DNA from: Anoxybacillus tengchongensis
GTDB taxonomy: Bacteria > Bacillota > Bacilli > Bacillales > Anoxybacillaceae
DNA: 64,000 bases
Direction: 5' to 3'
Assembly (NCBI RefSeq): GCF_014201585.1
Contig: NZ_JACHES010000011.1
Span: 21,876 to 85,875 of the forward strand
Shown here: piece after piece, positions 16,917 to 28,024 of the stretch
Layout of the letters: each line of letters starts with the position of its first letter
Numbering within the stretch: position 1 is the first letter of the stretch
Made by a program: the position numbers and the translations under genes
Notes under the pieces: generated by a model
What the model saw: the letters and a program-made list of their open reading frames with translations, nothing else
What the model was told of the DNA's origin: nothing
Database searches by the model: none

Positions 16917-17741
16917 ATGAAAAAATGGATTTCTCTACTTGTTGTTGCAATGGTTGTTTTAGCGCTTTCTGCTTGCGGAAAAAGCGAAAGTGCGGAAGAA
17001 AAGACGAATAAGCTTGTCGTTGGGGCATCAAACGTGCCACATGCGGAAATTTTAGAACAAGCAAAACCGATTTTAAAAGAAAAAGGTATTGAATTAGAAA
17101 TTGTGACATTCCAAGATTACGTATTACCGAACAAAGCGTTAGCAGATAAAGAGTTAGATGCAAACTATTTCCAACACATTCCTTATTTAGAAGCACAAAT
17201 GAAAGAACATGGCTATGACTTTGTAAATGCTGGTGGCATTCATATTGAGCCAATCGGCGTATACTCTAAAAAATATAAAAGCCTTGAAGAGCTACCAAAC
17301 GGTGCGAAAATTATTATGAGCAACTCGGTTGCTGACCACGGTCGCATTTTATCGATGCTTGAAGAAAAAGGGTTAATTAAGTTAAAAGAAGGTGTCGACA
17401 AAACGAAAGCAACTGTTGATGATATCGTTGAAAATCCGAAAAATTTAGTGTTTGAAGCAGATGTCGAAGCAGGATTGCTTCCACAAGTATATAAAAACAA
17501 CGAAGGAGATGCAGTATTAATTAACGCAAACTATGCGTTAGATGCTGGTTTAGATCCAGCAAAAGATCCGATTGCGGTTGAATCGCCAGAAAACAACCCA
17601 TATGTGAACATTATTGCCGTTCGCAAAGGTGACGAAAAACGTAAAGAAATTCAAACGCTTGTAGAAGTATTGCAATCAAAAGATATTCAAGACTTCATTT
17701 TACAAAAGTATAATGGCGCAGTTATTCCAGCGACAAAATAA
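16917..17741 (+). CDS. metQ: MetQ, methionine-binding lipoprotein
   Basis: Substrate-binding lipoprotein of the NlpA/MetQ family, 274 aa, anchored outside the membrane. The signal peptide ends in the lipobox LSAC (Cys20), followed by GKSES and a linker. The body has the family pattern VVGASNVPHAEILEQ and DANYFQHIPYLE, which lines the methionine pocket. AAAAGGAGGAAGAAACAG precedes the ATG. Last gene of the operon; a terminator follows at once. Confidence 0.95.
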   Translation: MKKWISLLVVAMVVLALSACGKSESAEEKTNKLVVGASNVPHAEILEQAKPILKEKGIELEIVTFQDYVLPNKALADKELDANYFQHIPYLEAQMKEHGYDFVNAGGIHIEPIGVYSKKYKSLEELPNGAKIIMSNSVADHGRILSMLEEKGLIKLKEGVDKTKATVDDIVENPKNLVFEADVEAGLLPQVYKNNEGDAVLINANYALDAGLDPAKDPIAVESPENNPYVNIIAVRKGDEKRKEIQTLVEVLQSKDIQDFILQKYNGAVIPATK

Positions 17742-17767
17742 GGATGTCCAATCGGGCATCCTTTTAT
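17740..17767 (+). terminator. Terminator of metNPQ
   Basis: A 10-bp stem AAGGATGTCC / GGGCATCCTT (one G-T pair), AATC loop, then TTTTATATTTTTT. Confidence 0.85.
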
Positions 17768-17812
17768 ATTTTTTGAAAAACGACGCATGATAAAAAGGAA
17801 GGAGGAGTGCAT

Positions 17813-18157
17813 ATGTCGATGGAACAATTTTTGCACGAATATAAGCAAGGGTTAGGAACGTTTACGCAACATATGCCGAAAGTTGGGCAAACGTTTAACG
17901 CGTTTACAGAAGCATGTTTTGCAGAAGGTGAGTTGTCGAAAAAAGAAAAGCAATTGATCGCATTAGGCATTAGCGTCGCCAAACAAGATGAATATTGCAC
18001 CATCTATCATACGAAAGGGTGCATTGATGAAGGAGCGACAGAAGAAGAAATATTTGAAGCGTGCGCCGTTGCGGCTGCTTTAGCGGGTGGAGCGACGATG
18101 AGCCAAGCGGTTACGCTCGTTCGGCAATGTGTTGATGAATTTACTCGCATGCATTAA
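17813..18157 (+). CDS. yurZ: YurZ, carboxymuconolactone decarboxylase/AhpD-like protein
   Basis: A 114-aa AhpD/CMD-fold protein. The signature is [17 protein letters not shown], with Cys and His in the CxxxH arrangement seen in AhpD-like proteins, followed by the helical segment [16 protein letters not shown]. The upstream Cys of the CxxC pair is absent, so classical AhpD peroxidase-coupled activity is doubtful. The start at 17813 is preferred over GTG 17807 because AAGGAAGGAGGAG is then spaced about seven bases. It lies between metQ and sufC as in B. subtilis. Confidence 0.82.
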   Translation: MSMEQFLHEYKQGLGTFTQHMPKVGQTFNAFTEACFAEGELSKKEKQLIALGISVAKQDEYCTIYHTKGCIDEGATEEEIFEACAVAAALAGGATMSQAVTLVRQCVDEFTRMH

Positions 18158-18188
18158 AAGGATAGGGAGGTCTCCTATCCTTTTTTAC
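18156..18188 (+). terminator. Terminator after yurZ
   Basis: AAAAGGATAG paired with CTATCCTTTT, followed by a T-run. Separates yurZ from the suf operon. Confidence 0.8.
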
Positions 18189-18248
18189 ATACGTGATTAA
18201 GCGAACAAACTTTAGAAACAAAAAAGTATCAAAATGCTTGCAATAAGG

Positions 18249-18277
18249 TTGCTAATACTTTTCATCTGTTATAAAAT
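18249..18277 (+). promoter_or_regulatory. Sigma-A promoter of sufCDSUB
   Basis: TTGCTA at 18249-18254 and TAAAAT at 18272-18277 with a 17-bp spacer; predicted start about 18284. Confidence 0.65.
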
Positions 18278-18281
18278 TGTA

Positions 18282-18300
18282 ATGAGAATAAAATGAGAAT
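18282..18300. repeat. Tandem ATGAGAAT repeats at the suf transcription start
   Basis: Two identical octamers, 18282-18289 and 18293-18300, are 11 bp apart start to start, about one helical turn, and overlap the predicted start of the suf transcript. A candidate operator; no known consensus was matched with confidence. Confidence 0.5.
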
Positions 18301-18340
18301 TACGTTTTATGAATATAAGTGAAACTGGAGGTATTTTTTT

Positions 18341-19120
18341 ATGGCAACATTAACGATTAAAGATCTTCACGTTGCAATTGACGGAAAAGAAATTTTAAAA
18401 GGTGTTAACCTTGAAATTAAAGGCGGCGAGTTTCATGCAATTATGGGACCGAACGGAACAGGAAAATCGACATTATCTGCGGCCATTATGGGTCATCCAA
18501 AATATGAAGTAACAAAAGGAAGCATTACATTAGATGGTCAAGATGTATTAGAAATGGAAGTAGACGAGCGTGCTCGTGCTGGGTTGTTTTTAGCGATGCA
18601 ATATCCGAGCGAAATTAGCGGTGTGACAAATGCCGACTTCTTGCGTTCAGCGATTAATGCGCGTCGTGGAGAAGGAAACGAGATTTCATTAATGAAATTT
18701 ATTCGTCAACTAGATGAAAAAATGGCGTTTTTAGAAATGAATCCAGATATGGCGCATCGTTATTTAAATGAAGGATTTTCAGGCGGAGAGAAAAAGAGAA
18801 ATGAAATTTTGCAATTAATGATGTTACAACCGAAAATTGCAATTTTAGATGAAATTGACTCAGGTCTTGACATTGATGCATTAAAAGTTGTTGCAAAAGG
18901 TGTTAATGAAATGCGTAGCAGCGACTTCGGCTGTTTAATCATTACGCACTATCAGCGTTTATTAAACTATATTACACCAGATTATGTGCATGTCATGATG
19001 CAAGGACGTATTGTAAAATCTGGTGGTCCAGAGTTAGCACAACGTCTTGAGGCGGAAGGATACGATTGGATTAAAAAAGAGCTAGGCATTGAAGATGAAG
19101 TCGTTGAGCAAGAAGCGTAA
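18341..19120 (+). CDS. sufC: SufC, Fe-S assembly ATPase
   Basis: ABC-type ATPase of the SufBCD scaffold that builds Fe-S clusters, 259 aa, cytosolic. Walker A is GPNGTGKSTL (about residues 34-43), the signature GFSGGEKKRNE, Walker B IAILDEIDSGLDID and the switch His in IITHYQR. ACTGGAGGTATTTTTTT precedes the ATG. First gene of sufCDSUB, driven by the promoter at 18249-18277. Confidence 0.97.
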   Translation: MATLTIKDLHVAIDGKEILKGVNLEIKGGEFHAIMGPNGTGKSTLSAAIMGHPKYEVTKGSITLDGQDVLEMEVDERARAGLFLAMQYPSEISGVTNADFLRSAINARRGEGNEISLMKFIRQLDEKMAFLEMNPDMAHRYLNEGFSGGEKKRNEILQLMMLQPKIAILDEIDSGLDIDALKVVAKGVNEMRSSDFGCLIITHYQRLLNYITPDYVHVMMQGRIVKSGGPELAQRLEAEGYDWIKKELGIEDEVVEQEA

Positions 19121-19138
19121 GCGTTAGGAGGATTTGTG

Positions 19139-22090
<2,952 letters not shown>

Positions 22091-22113
22091 TCATAAAAAA
22101 GGAGGCGAACGAG

Positions 22114-23511
22114 ATGGCGAAAAAAATGCCAGAAATCGGTGAATATAAGTACGGTTTCGCCGATAAAGATGTATCTGTTTTCCGTGCTGAGCGCGGATTA
22201 ACGCGCGAAATTGTAGAAGAAATTTCGCGCATGAAAAATGAACCAGAGTGGATGCTCGAATTTCGCTTAAAAGCGTTAGATATTTTTTACAGCATGCCGA
22301 TGCCACAATGGGGCGGCGATTTATCAAGTTTAGATTTCGATGAAATTACGTATTACGTCAAACCATCGGAAAAATCCGGTCGTTCTTGGGATGAGGTGCC
22401 GGAAGAAATTAAAGCAACGTTCGATAAGCTCGGTATTCCAGAAGCAGAACAAAAATATTTAGCTGGGGTATCGGCGCAATACGAGTCAGAAGTTGTATAC
22501 CATAACATGAAAGAAGACCTAGAGAAACTAGGTGTCATTTTTAAAGATACAGACTCGGCGTTAAAAGAAAACGAAGATTTATTTCGCGAGCATTGGGCGA
22601 AAGTCGTTCCGCCGACAGATAATAAATTTGCGGCACTGAACTCTGCCGTTTGGTCTGGTGGTTCATTCATTTACGTGCCAAAAGGTGTAAAAGTCGACAC
22701 ACCGTTGCAAGCGTATTTCCGCATTAACTCGGAAAATATGGGACAATTTGAACGGACGTTAATTATCGTTGATGAAGGGGCGCATGTTCATTATGTGGAA
22801 GGCTGTACAGCGCCTGTCTATACGACAAACTCACTTCATAGCGCAGTCGTTGAAATTATCGTGAAAAAAGGTGCGTATTGCCGTTATACGACGATTCAAA
22901 ACTGGGCAAACAACGTCTTTAACCTTGTGACAAAGCGTGCCGTTTGCGAAGAAAACGCAACGATGGAATGGATCGATGGAAATATCGGTTCAAAATTAAC
23001 GATGAAATACCCAGCAGTCATTTTAAAAGGAGAAGGCGCGCGTGGTTTGACACTTTCGATTGCGATTGCTGGCAAAGGACAACATCAAGACGCAGGTGCA
23101 AAAATGATCCACTTAGCGCCTAATACGTCATCGACGATCGTATCAAAATCAATTTCGAAACAAGGTGGAAAAGTCACATATCGCGGTATCGTTCATTTTG
23201 GACGGAAAGCGGATGGCTCTCGCTCAAATATTGAGTGCGACACGCTCATTATGGATAATCAATCGACATCTGATACGATTCCATACAACGAAATTTTAAA
23301 CGACAACATTTCGCTTGAGCATGAAGCAAAAGTGTCGAAAGTATCAGAAGAACAACTATTTTATTTAATGAGTCGCGGAATTTCCGAGCAAGAAGCGACA
23401 GAAATGATCGTCATGGGCTTTATTGAGCCGTTTACGAGAGAATTACCGATGGAATACGCCGTTGAAATGAACCGCCTCATTAAGTTTGAAATGGAAGGTA
23501 GTATTGGTTAA
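22114..23511 (+). CDS. sufB: SufB, Fe-S cluster scaffold protein
   Basis: A 465-aa main scaffold subunit on which the nascent cluster is assembled with SufC/SufD. Recognised by the N-terminal [13 protein letters not shown] region, the [12 protein letters not shown] motif, [10 protein letters not shown] and the C-terminal [30 protein letters not shown] precedes the ATG. Last gene of the operon, closed by a strong terminator. Confidence 0.97.
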   Translation: MAKKMPEIGEYKYGFADKDVSVFRAERGLTREIVEEISRMKNEPEWMLEFRLKALDIFYSMPMPQWGGDLSSLDFDEITYYVKPSEKSGRSWDEVPEEIKATFDKLGIPEAEQKYLAGVSAQYESEVVYHNMKEDLEKLGVIFKDTDSALKENEDLFREHWAKVVPPTDNKFAALNSAVWSGGSFIYVPKGVKVDTPLQAYFRINSENMGQFERTLIIVDEGAHVHYVEGCTAPVYTTNSLHSAVVEIIVKKGAYCRYTTIQNWANNVFNLVTKRAVCEENATMEWIDGNIGSKLTMKYPAVILKGEGARGLTLSIAIAGKGQHQDAGAKMIHLAPNTSSTIVSKSISKQGGKVTYRGIVHFGRKADGSRSNIECDTLIMDNQSTSDTIPYNEILNDNISLEHEAKVSKVSEEQLFYLMSRGISEQEATEMIVMGFIEPFTRELPMEYAVEMNRLIKFEMEGSIG

Positions 23512-23517
23512 TCAACA

Positions 23518-23556
23518 GCTGATGATCTGCGTGCGGCAGATCATCGGCTTTTTTTG
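23518..23556 (+). terminator. Terminator of the suf operon
   Basis: A 14-bp stem (AGCTGATGATCTGC with GCAGATCATCGGCT, one G-T pair) and seven T. Confidence 0.9.
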
Positions 23557-23589
23557 TATGTTATGGTAAGATAAATGTAGGTGATGCAT

Positions 23590-24438
23590 ATGATTTATGT
23601 CGGATTAACGGGATGGGGCGACCATGACAGTTTATATCCGTCGCGGCTTGCGTCAAAAGATAAGTTACAAGCGTATGCCGCTCATTTTCCAACCGTTGAG
23701 GTCGATGCGTATTTTTATGCGATTCAGCCACGCCAAAACGTTGAAAAATGGACGATGGAAACACCGGAATGTTTTCAATTTATCGTTAAAGCGTATCAAG
23801 GAATGACGGGTCATCAACGTGGTGATATTCCGTATGCAAATAAAGATGAGATGTTTACAGCATTTTTACAATCGATTGAGCCGTTTCAGCAGGCACATAA
23901 GCTTGGGATGGTATTATTCCAATTTCCACCGTGGTTCGATTGTCAAAAAAAGCATGTTCACTATTTGCGTTGGTGTCGGGAGCGAATGGGAGATGTCCCT
24001 GTGGCGCTTGAATTTCGCCATCAATCGTGGTTTTCGCCTTCCTTTTACGAAAAGACGTTACGCTTTATGGAAGAAGAACGATGGATTCATAGCATTTGTG
24101 ACGAACCGCAAGCAGGGGAAGGATCGGTACCGACCGTTCTTCATCCAACTGATGCGCATAAAACACTCATTCGTTTACATGGCCGAAATGTAGCTGGCTG
24201 GAATAAACGAGATGATGAAAATTGGCGTGCCGTTCGTTATTTATATCGATACAATGAGCAAGAGTTACAAGAATGGGTACAGCATATTCGCACGTTACAA
24301 ACGAAATGTGAACACATGTACGTTTTATTTAACAATAACTCGGGTGGAGATGCCGCTCATAATGCAAAGCAGCTCCTGCGGATGTTAGACATTGAGTATA
24401 CGAACTTAGCACCGCGGCAATTAGACTTATTTTCATAA
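23590..24438 (+). CDS. yunF: DUF72-family protein YunF
   Basis: A 282-aa DUF72 TIM-barrel-like protein. Family features seen: N-terminal YVGLTGWGDHDSLYP, VEVDAYFYAI, the FQFPPWF strand and VALEFRHQSW, and the late IRLHGRN motif. Molecular function of the family is unknown. The start at 23590 puts TAGGTGA at the right distance; the frame is open to GTG 23581. It begins the yunF-E-D-C-B run shared with B. subtilis. Confidence 0.85.
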   Translation: MIYVGLTGWGDHDSLYPSRLASKDKLQAYAAHFPTVEVDAYFYAIQPRQNVEKWTMETPECFQFIVKAYQGMTGHQRGDIPYANKDEMFTAFLQSIEPFQQAHKLGMVLFQFPPWFDCQKKHVHYLRWCRERMGDVPVALEFRHQSWFSPSFYEKTLRFMEEERWIHSICDEPQAGEGSVPTVLHPTDAHKTLIRLHGRNVAGWNKRDDENWRAVRYLYRYNEQELQEWVQHIRTLQTKCEHMYVLFNNNSGGDAAHNAKQLLRMLDIEYTNLAPRQLDLFS

Positions 24439-24450
24439 TGGGGGATGAAA

Positions 24451-25269
24451 ATGGAATATATATTTCTTTTAGTGATCGGCTTTTTAGCAGGAACGATCGG
24501 AAGCCTTGTCGGTTTAGGGGGAGGGGTGATTATCGTTCCCACGCTTCTTTTTTTAAGCGCGGCCCATGTATTGCCAGCCATTTCACCACAAGTAGCGGTT
24601 GGCACATCGCTTGTCGTTATTATTTTTAATGGGTTATCATCAACTTTAACATATATGAAGCATAAAATGGTGGACTATAAAAGCGGTTTATTTTTCTTCA
24701 TCGGCAGTGGGCCAGGTGCAATGCTTGGTGCATGGGTGAATCAACATGTGCATATACAACATTTTTCGCTTTATTTCGGATTATTTTTAATTGCTGTTTC
24801 GTTTTTGCTTATGCTTCAATCTCGGCTATCACCGTCCAGCAGACGTACGTTTCCTGTTGTACGGACATACGTTACGAATGAAGGAGAGGAAGTGACGTAC
24901 GGGTATCATCCGCTCATCGCCACATTTATTGCATTTGTTGTTGGATTCGTCGGCGGGTTTTTCGGCATTGGTGGTGGATCGCTTATGGTGCCTGCGATGA
25001 TTTTATTGTTTTTGTTTCCTCCCCACGTAGCCGTTGCTACATCGATGTTTATCGTTTTTTTATCTTCCATTGTTAGTTCACTAACTCATGTGCTTATAGG
25101 AAATGTTGCATGGACATTTGCGCTTTCGCTTATTCCGGGCGTATGGATTGGAGCGAAATGTGGAGCATGGTTTAATCGACGATTAAAAGGAAAAACGGTC
25201 GTAACGCTATTGCGAATTGTGCTTATTTTACTCGGTGTTCGTTTAATTATGCAAGGGCTCGGATTGTAA
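24451..25269 (+). CDS. yunE: TSUP/TauE-SafE family membrane transporter YunE
   Basis: A 272-aa integral membrane protein with about seven to eight helices in two repeated halves. Each half begins with a Gly-rich motif (GSLVGLGGGVIIVP and GGFFGIGGGSLMVP), the signature of the TSUP sulfite/organosulfonate exporter family. Substrate cannot be told from sequence. The ATG at 24451 follows GGGGGATGAAA; ATG 24445 is in frame. Neighbour of yunF, 12 bp after its stop. Confidence 0.87.
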   Translation: MEYIFLLVIGFLAGTIGSLVGLGGGVIIVPTLLFLSAAHVLPAISPQVAVGTSLVVIIFNGLSSTLTYMKHKMVDYKSGLFFFIGSGPGAMLGAWVNQHVHIQHFSLYFGLFLIAVSFLLMLQSRLSPSSRRTFPVVRTYVTNEGEEVTYGYHPLIATFIAFVVGFVGGFFGIGGGSLMVPAMILLFLFPPHVAVATSMFIVFLSSIVSSLTHVLIGNVAWTFALSLIPGVWIGAKCGAWFNRRLKGKTVVTLLRIVLILLGVRLIMQGLGL

Positions 25270-25279
25270 AAAGAAAGGT

Positions 25280-26683
25280 GTGTTGCAGACGTTGAGGGAG
25301 ACAATACATATTTATCATACAAACGATGTGCATAGCCATTTTGAACGATGGCCGAAAATTGTTCGTTATTTACAAAACGAGAGAAAAAGGCATAAGAAAA
25401 ATCGCGAGCATATGGTGTTACTTGATATCGGTGACTTTATTGATCGGTTTCATCCGCTGACAGAGGCGTCAGACGGAAAGGCAAACGTCATTCTTTTAAA
25501 CGATGCCGCATACGATGCGGTCACAATCGGAAATAATGAAGGGATTACACTTAGTCACGAACAACTTAATACGTTATATGCACATGCCAAGTTCCCTGTT
25601 ATTGTCGCAAACGTTTTTGATGAAAATGGAGATCGTCCGCACTGGATGAAGCCGTACGTCATTATGACGTTTGGGCACGTTCGCGTTGCGTTTATTGGGG
25701 TGACGGTTCCGTTTCAGACGTTTTATGAGCTACTTGGATGGCGCGTAGCCGATCCGTTCGATACGGTCGCTCAGCTTGTTGAAGAGCTTTCGGAAAAAGT
25801 GGATGCGATCGTTTTATTATCTCACTTAGGAGTAAACGATGACGAAAAAATGGCGGAAACATTTCCACAATTAGCGGCGATTTTAGGTGGTCATACGCAT
25901 CATGTATTTGAACACGGAAAACGAGTGAATGAAACGTTGCTTTGTGGAGCTGGAAAATTTGGACATTATGTTGGGTGTTTAACATTGACGATCGATAAAA
26001 ACGGTCGAAAAGTTGATACACATGCATATGTACAACATATGGATGTATTTGAATATGCATGCGAGGAAACGAAGCAAAAGTTAAATGATATGATTCGGCA
26101 AGCAACTCATGCGCTAGCAAAACCGATTGTATATTTGCCTGAGTCGCTGACGATCGATTGGTTTTCACCGTCACCATTTGCTTCCCTTCTTGCTCAAGCG
26201 TTAAACGAATGGTGTGAAGGCGATGTGGCGATGGTGAATGCAGGGGTACTACTGTCTTCGCTCCCGAAAGGTGTTGTGACAAAAGGAGATATTCATCGCA
26301 TTTGTCCACATCCGATTAATCCGTGCAAAGTATATTTGCGTGGAAGCGAATTAAAAGAAGTCATTTTGCAAGCAGAAACGGAACAAATGAAACAGTTACG
26401 GATGAAAGGATTCGGATTTCGTGGTGAAGTCATGGGACAAATGGTGTATGATCGTATTACTGTTGAAAAAGAGCAAATGATTGATGGTCAAGCACATGTG
26501 CGTCGCATTTTCATTAATCATCAACCAATTGAAGAGCAAAAAACGTATGCGGTAGCGACGATTGATATGTTTACGTTTGGTCACTTATATCCCGAAATAT
26601 ATCGCGCGAAAAAGAAATATTATATGCCAGAAATGTTGCGTGATGTGCTTGCTTGGAAGTTAAAAAACATGTATCAACAATAG
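25280..26683 (+). CDS. yunD: Metallophosphoesterase/5'-nucleotidase-family protein YunD
   Basis: A protein of about 465 aa with an N-terminal calcineurin-like metallophosphoesterase domain (HTNDVHSHF, LDIGDFID, GNNEG, GGHTHH) and a C-terminal 5'-nucleotidase domain from about residue 290 (FGHLYPEI near the end). No signal peptide is visible, so it is probably cytosolic, unlike secreted UshA-type enzymes. The start is uncertain: GTG 25280, TTG 25283 or TTG 25292. TTG 25292 would give the usual N-terminus close to the HTND strand. Confidence 0.87.
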   Translation: MLQTLRETIHIYHTNDVHSHFERWPKIVRYLQNERKRHKKNREHMVLLDIGDFIDRFHPLTEASDGKANVILLNDAAYDAVTIGNNEGITLSHEQLNTLYAHAKFPVIVANVFDENGDRPHWMKPYVIMTFGHVRVAFIGVTVPFQTFYELLGWRVADPFDTVAQLVEELSEKVDAIVLLSHLGVNDDEKMAETFPQLAAILGGHTHHVFEHGKRVNETLLCGAGKFGHYVGCLTLTIDKNGRKVDTHAYVQHMDVFEYACEETKQKLNDMIRQATHALAKPIVYLPESLTIDWFSPSPFASLLAQALNEWCEGDVAMVNAGVLLSSLPKGVVTKGDIHRICPHPINPCKVYLRGSELKEVILQAETEQMKQLRMKGFGFRGEVMGQMVYDRITVEKEQMIDGQAHVRRIFINHQPIEEQKTYAVATIDMFTFGHLYPEIYRAKKKYYMPEMLRDVLAWKLKNMYQQ

Positions 26684-26736
26684 GCACCCTTCGTTCCTTT
26701 ATTCATACATTGAATAAAGGAAAGGAGCGTGAATAT

Positions 26737-27039
26737 ATGATTGAGGTAAAACCGTTATGGATTAGCGGAGAACCTTTTACAGCTATTTCTGTTCAATTGC
26801 CTAAAACAACGCTATTAGCTGTTGCCAATGATAAAGGATATATTATGTGTGGAGCGTTAGATGTGGCGCTGTTAAATGAAAAATTGCGTGATCGAGGCAT
26901 TATCGCAGGAAGAGCGGTAGGGGTGCGAACAATTGACCAGCTATTAGAAGCACCGCTTGAGTCTGTTACATTCGCTGCTGAACAATTAGGTATTTCGCGT
27001 GGAATGAAAGGAAAAGACGCTTTGCTTCTTATGAAATAA
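26737..27039 (+). CDS. yunC: DUF1805-family protein YunC
   Basis: A 100-aa small globular protein of the YunC/DUF1805 family, with ANDKGYIMCGALDVALLN and AGRAVGVRTIDQLL as the conserved core. AAAGGAAAGGAGCGTGAATAT precedes the chosen ATG; the longer frame from 26653 runs inside yunD without a ribosome site. Function unknown. Confidence 0.85.
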   Translation: MIEVKPLWISGEPFTAISVQLPKTTLLAVANDKGYIMCGALDVALLNEKLRDRGIIAGRAVGVRTIDQLLEAPLESVTFAAEQLGISRGMKGKDALLLMK

Positions 27040-27045
27040 AATAAT

Positions 27046-27089
27046 AATCCCCTGCTTGATCGCATACATATAGCGTGAGAGGGGGGATT
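27046..27089 (+). terminator. Hairpin between yunC and yunB that includes the yunB Shine-Dalgarno
   Basis: AATCCCC (27046-27052) pairs with GGGGATT (27083-27089), with partial inner pairing and a following T-run. The GGGGGG used by yunB lies in the right arm, so transcripts from upstream would hide it. Confidence 0.55.
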
Positions 27090-27090
27090 T

Positions 27091-27837
27091 TTGTTGTACC
27101 AACAACTACGTAAACGAAGAAAACCGCTACCCGTCCGCTATATTTTTTTAATTACGTTTGTTTTTTTTATCATTTCAACTGTCGGAAGCCTTTGGTTTAT
27201 TAATAGAGGAATCGAGCCGACACTTATGGCAATCGCCGAAAAAGAAACGCGCCGTTTAGCGAACTTGGTCATTAATAATGCGATTAGTCAACAAATTGCC
27301 GAAGATGATTTTAATGTTGAAAATTTCATTAAAATTGAAAAAGATGGACAAGGGAAAATTTCTGCCATCGATTTTAATGCGACTGTCGTAAATCGGGTAT
27401 TAGCAAAAACGACAAATCGTGTACAGAGAAATTTAAAAGCTGCTTCAGAAGGAAAATTATCGGCGCTTGAGTTTCCTGACGTTCAAGTTGAAACAGAAAA
27501 GGAAAAAGGAATTATTTATTACATTCCTCTCGGACAAGCAACGAATAACGTATTGCTAGGAAATTTAGGACCGCGTATACCGGTTCGTTTTTATGTCATT
27601 GGCGATGTTCACTCCGATGTCAATAAAAACATCCGTTCATTTGGAATTAATAATGCTTTGATAGAAATAGCAATTCATATTGAAGTGAACGTGCAAATTA
27701 TTATTCCATTTGCGACAAAAACGGCAACGATTCAAAACGACATCCCTGTAGCGATTCAAATTATTCAAGGGGAAGTTCCGCAATTTTATAACCAAGGTGG
27801 GGAGGGAAATACATCGATCGAGCTGCCTGTTGAATAA
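27091..27837 (+). CDS. yunB: Sporulation protein YunB
   Basis: A 248-aa protein with one N-terminal transmembrane segment (about residues 17-38, IFLITFVFFIISTVGSLWF) and a long extracytoplasmic domain. The IEPTLMAIAEKETRRLANLVINNAI stretch and the C-terminal beta-rich region match Bacillus YunB, needed for normal sporulation. Start TTG 27091 or TTG 27094 after GAGAGGGGGG. A hairpin covering the ribosome site suggests translation only from a sporulation promoter close to the gene (inference). Confidence 0.88.
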   Translation: MLYQQLRKRRKPLPVRYIFLITFVFFIISTVGSLWFINRGIEPTLMAIAEKETRRLANLVINNAISQQIAEDDFNVENFIKIEKDGQGKISAIDFNATVVNRVLAKTTNRVQRNLKAASEGKLSALEFPDVQVETEKEKGIIYYIPLGQATNNVLLGNLGPRIPVRFYVIGDVHSDVNKNIRSFGINNALIEIAIHIEVNVQIIIPFATKTATIQNDIPVAIQIIQGEVPQFYNQGGEGNTSIELPVE

Positions 27838-27875
27838 TAAAAAATTCTGAAAATTTTATTTTTTAAAATATTATT

Positions 27876-27904
27876 TTGACAAAAAGCTTGTCCGTTGATA
27901 TACT
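27876..27904 (+). promoter_or_regulatory. Sigma-A promoter of the NSS transporter operon
   Basis: TTGACA at 27876-27881 and TATACT at 27899-27904 with a 17-bp spacer. The leader to the ATG is about 115 nt and holds two TAAGGAGG sequences (27952 and 28007). Confidence 0.75.
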
Positions 27905-28024
27905 TAAAACTAAAATGAAACAAAAAAGTCTGAAAAATTAAAATAATCGAATAAGGAGGTGCTTGCATTTTTTCTGCGTTTCCATATTACAAAGATTGAA
28001 ACTGACTAAGGAGGGTATTATACT

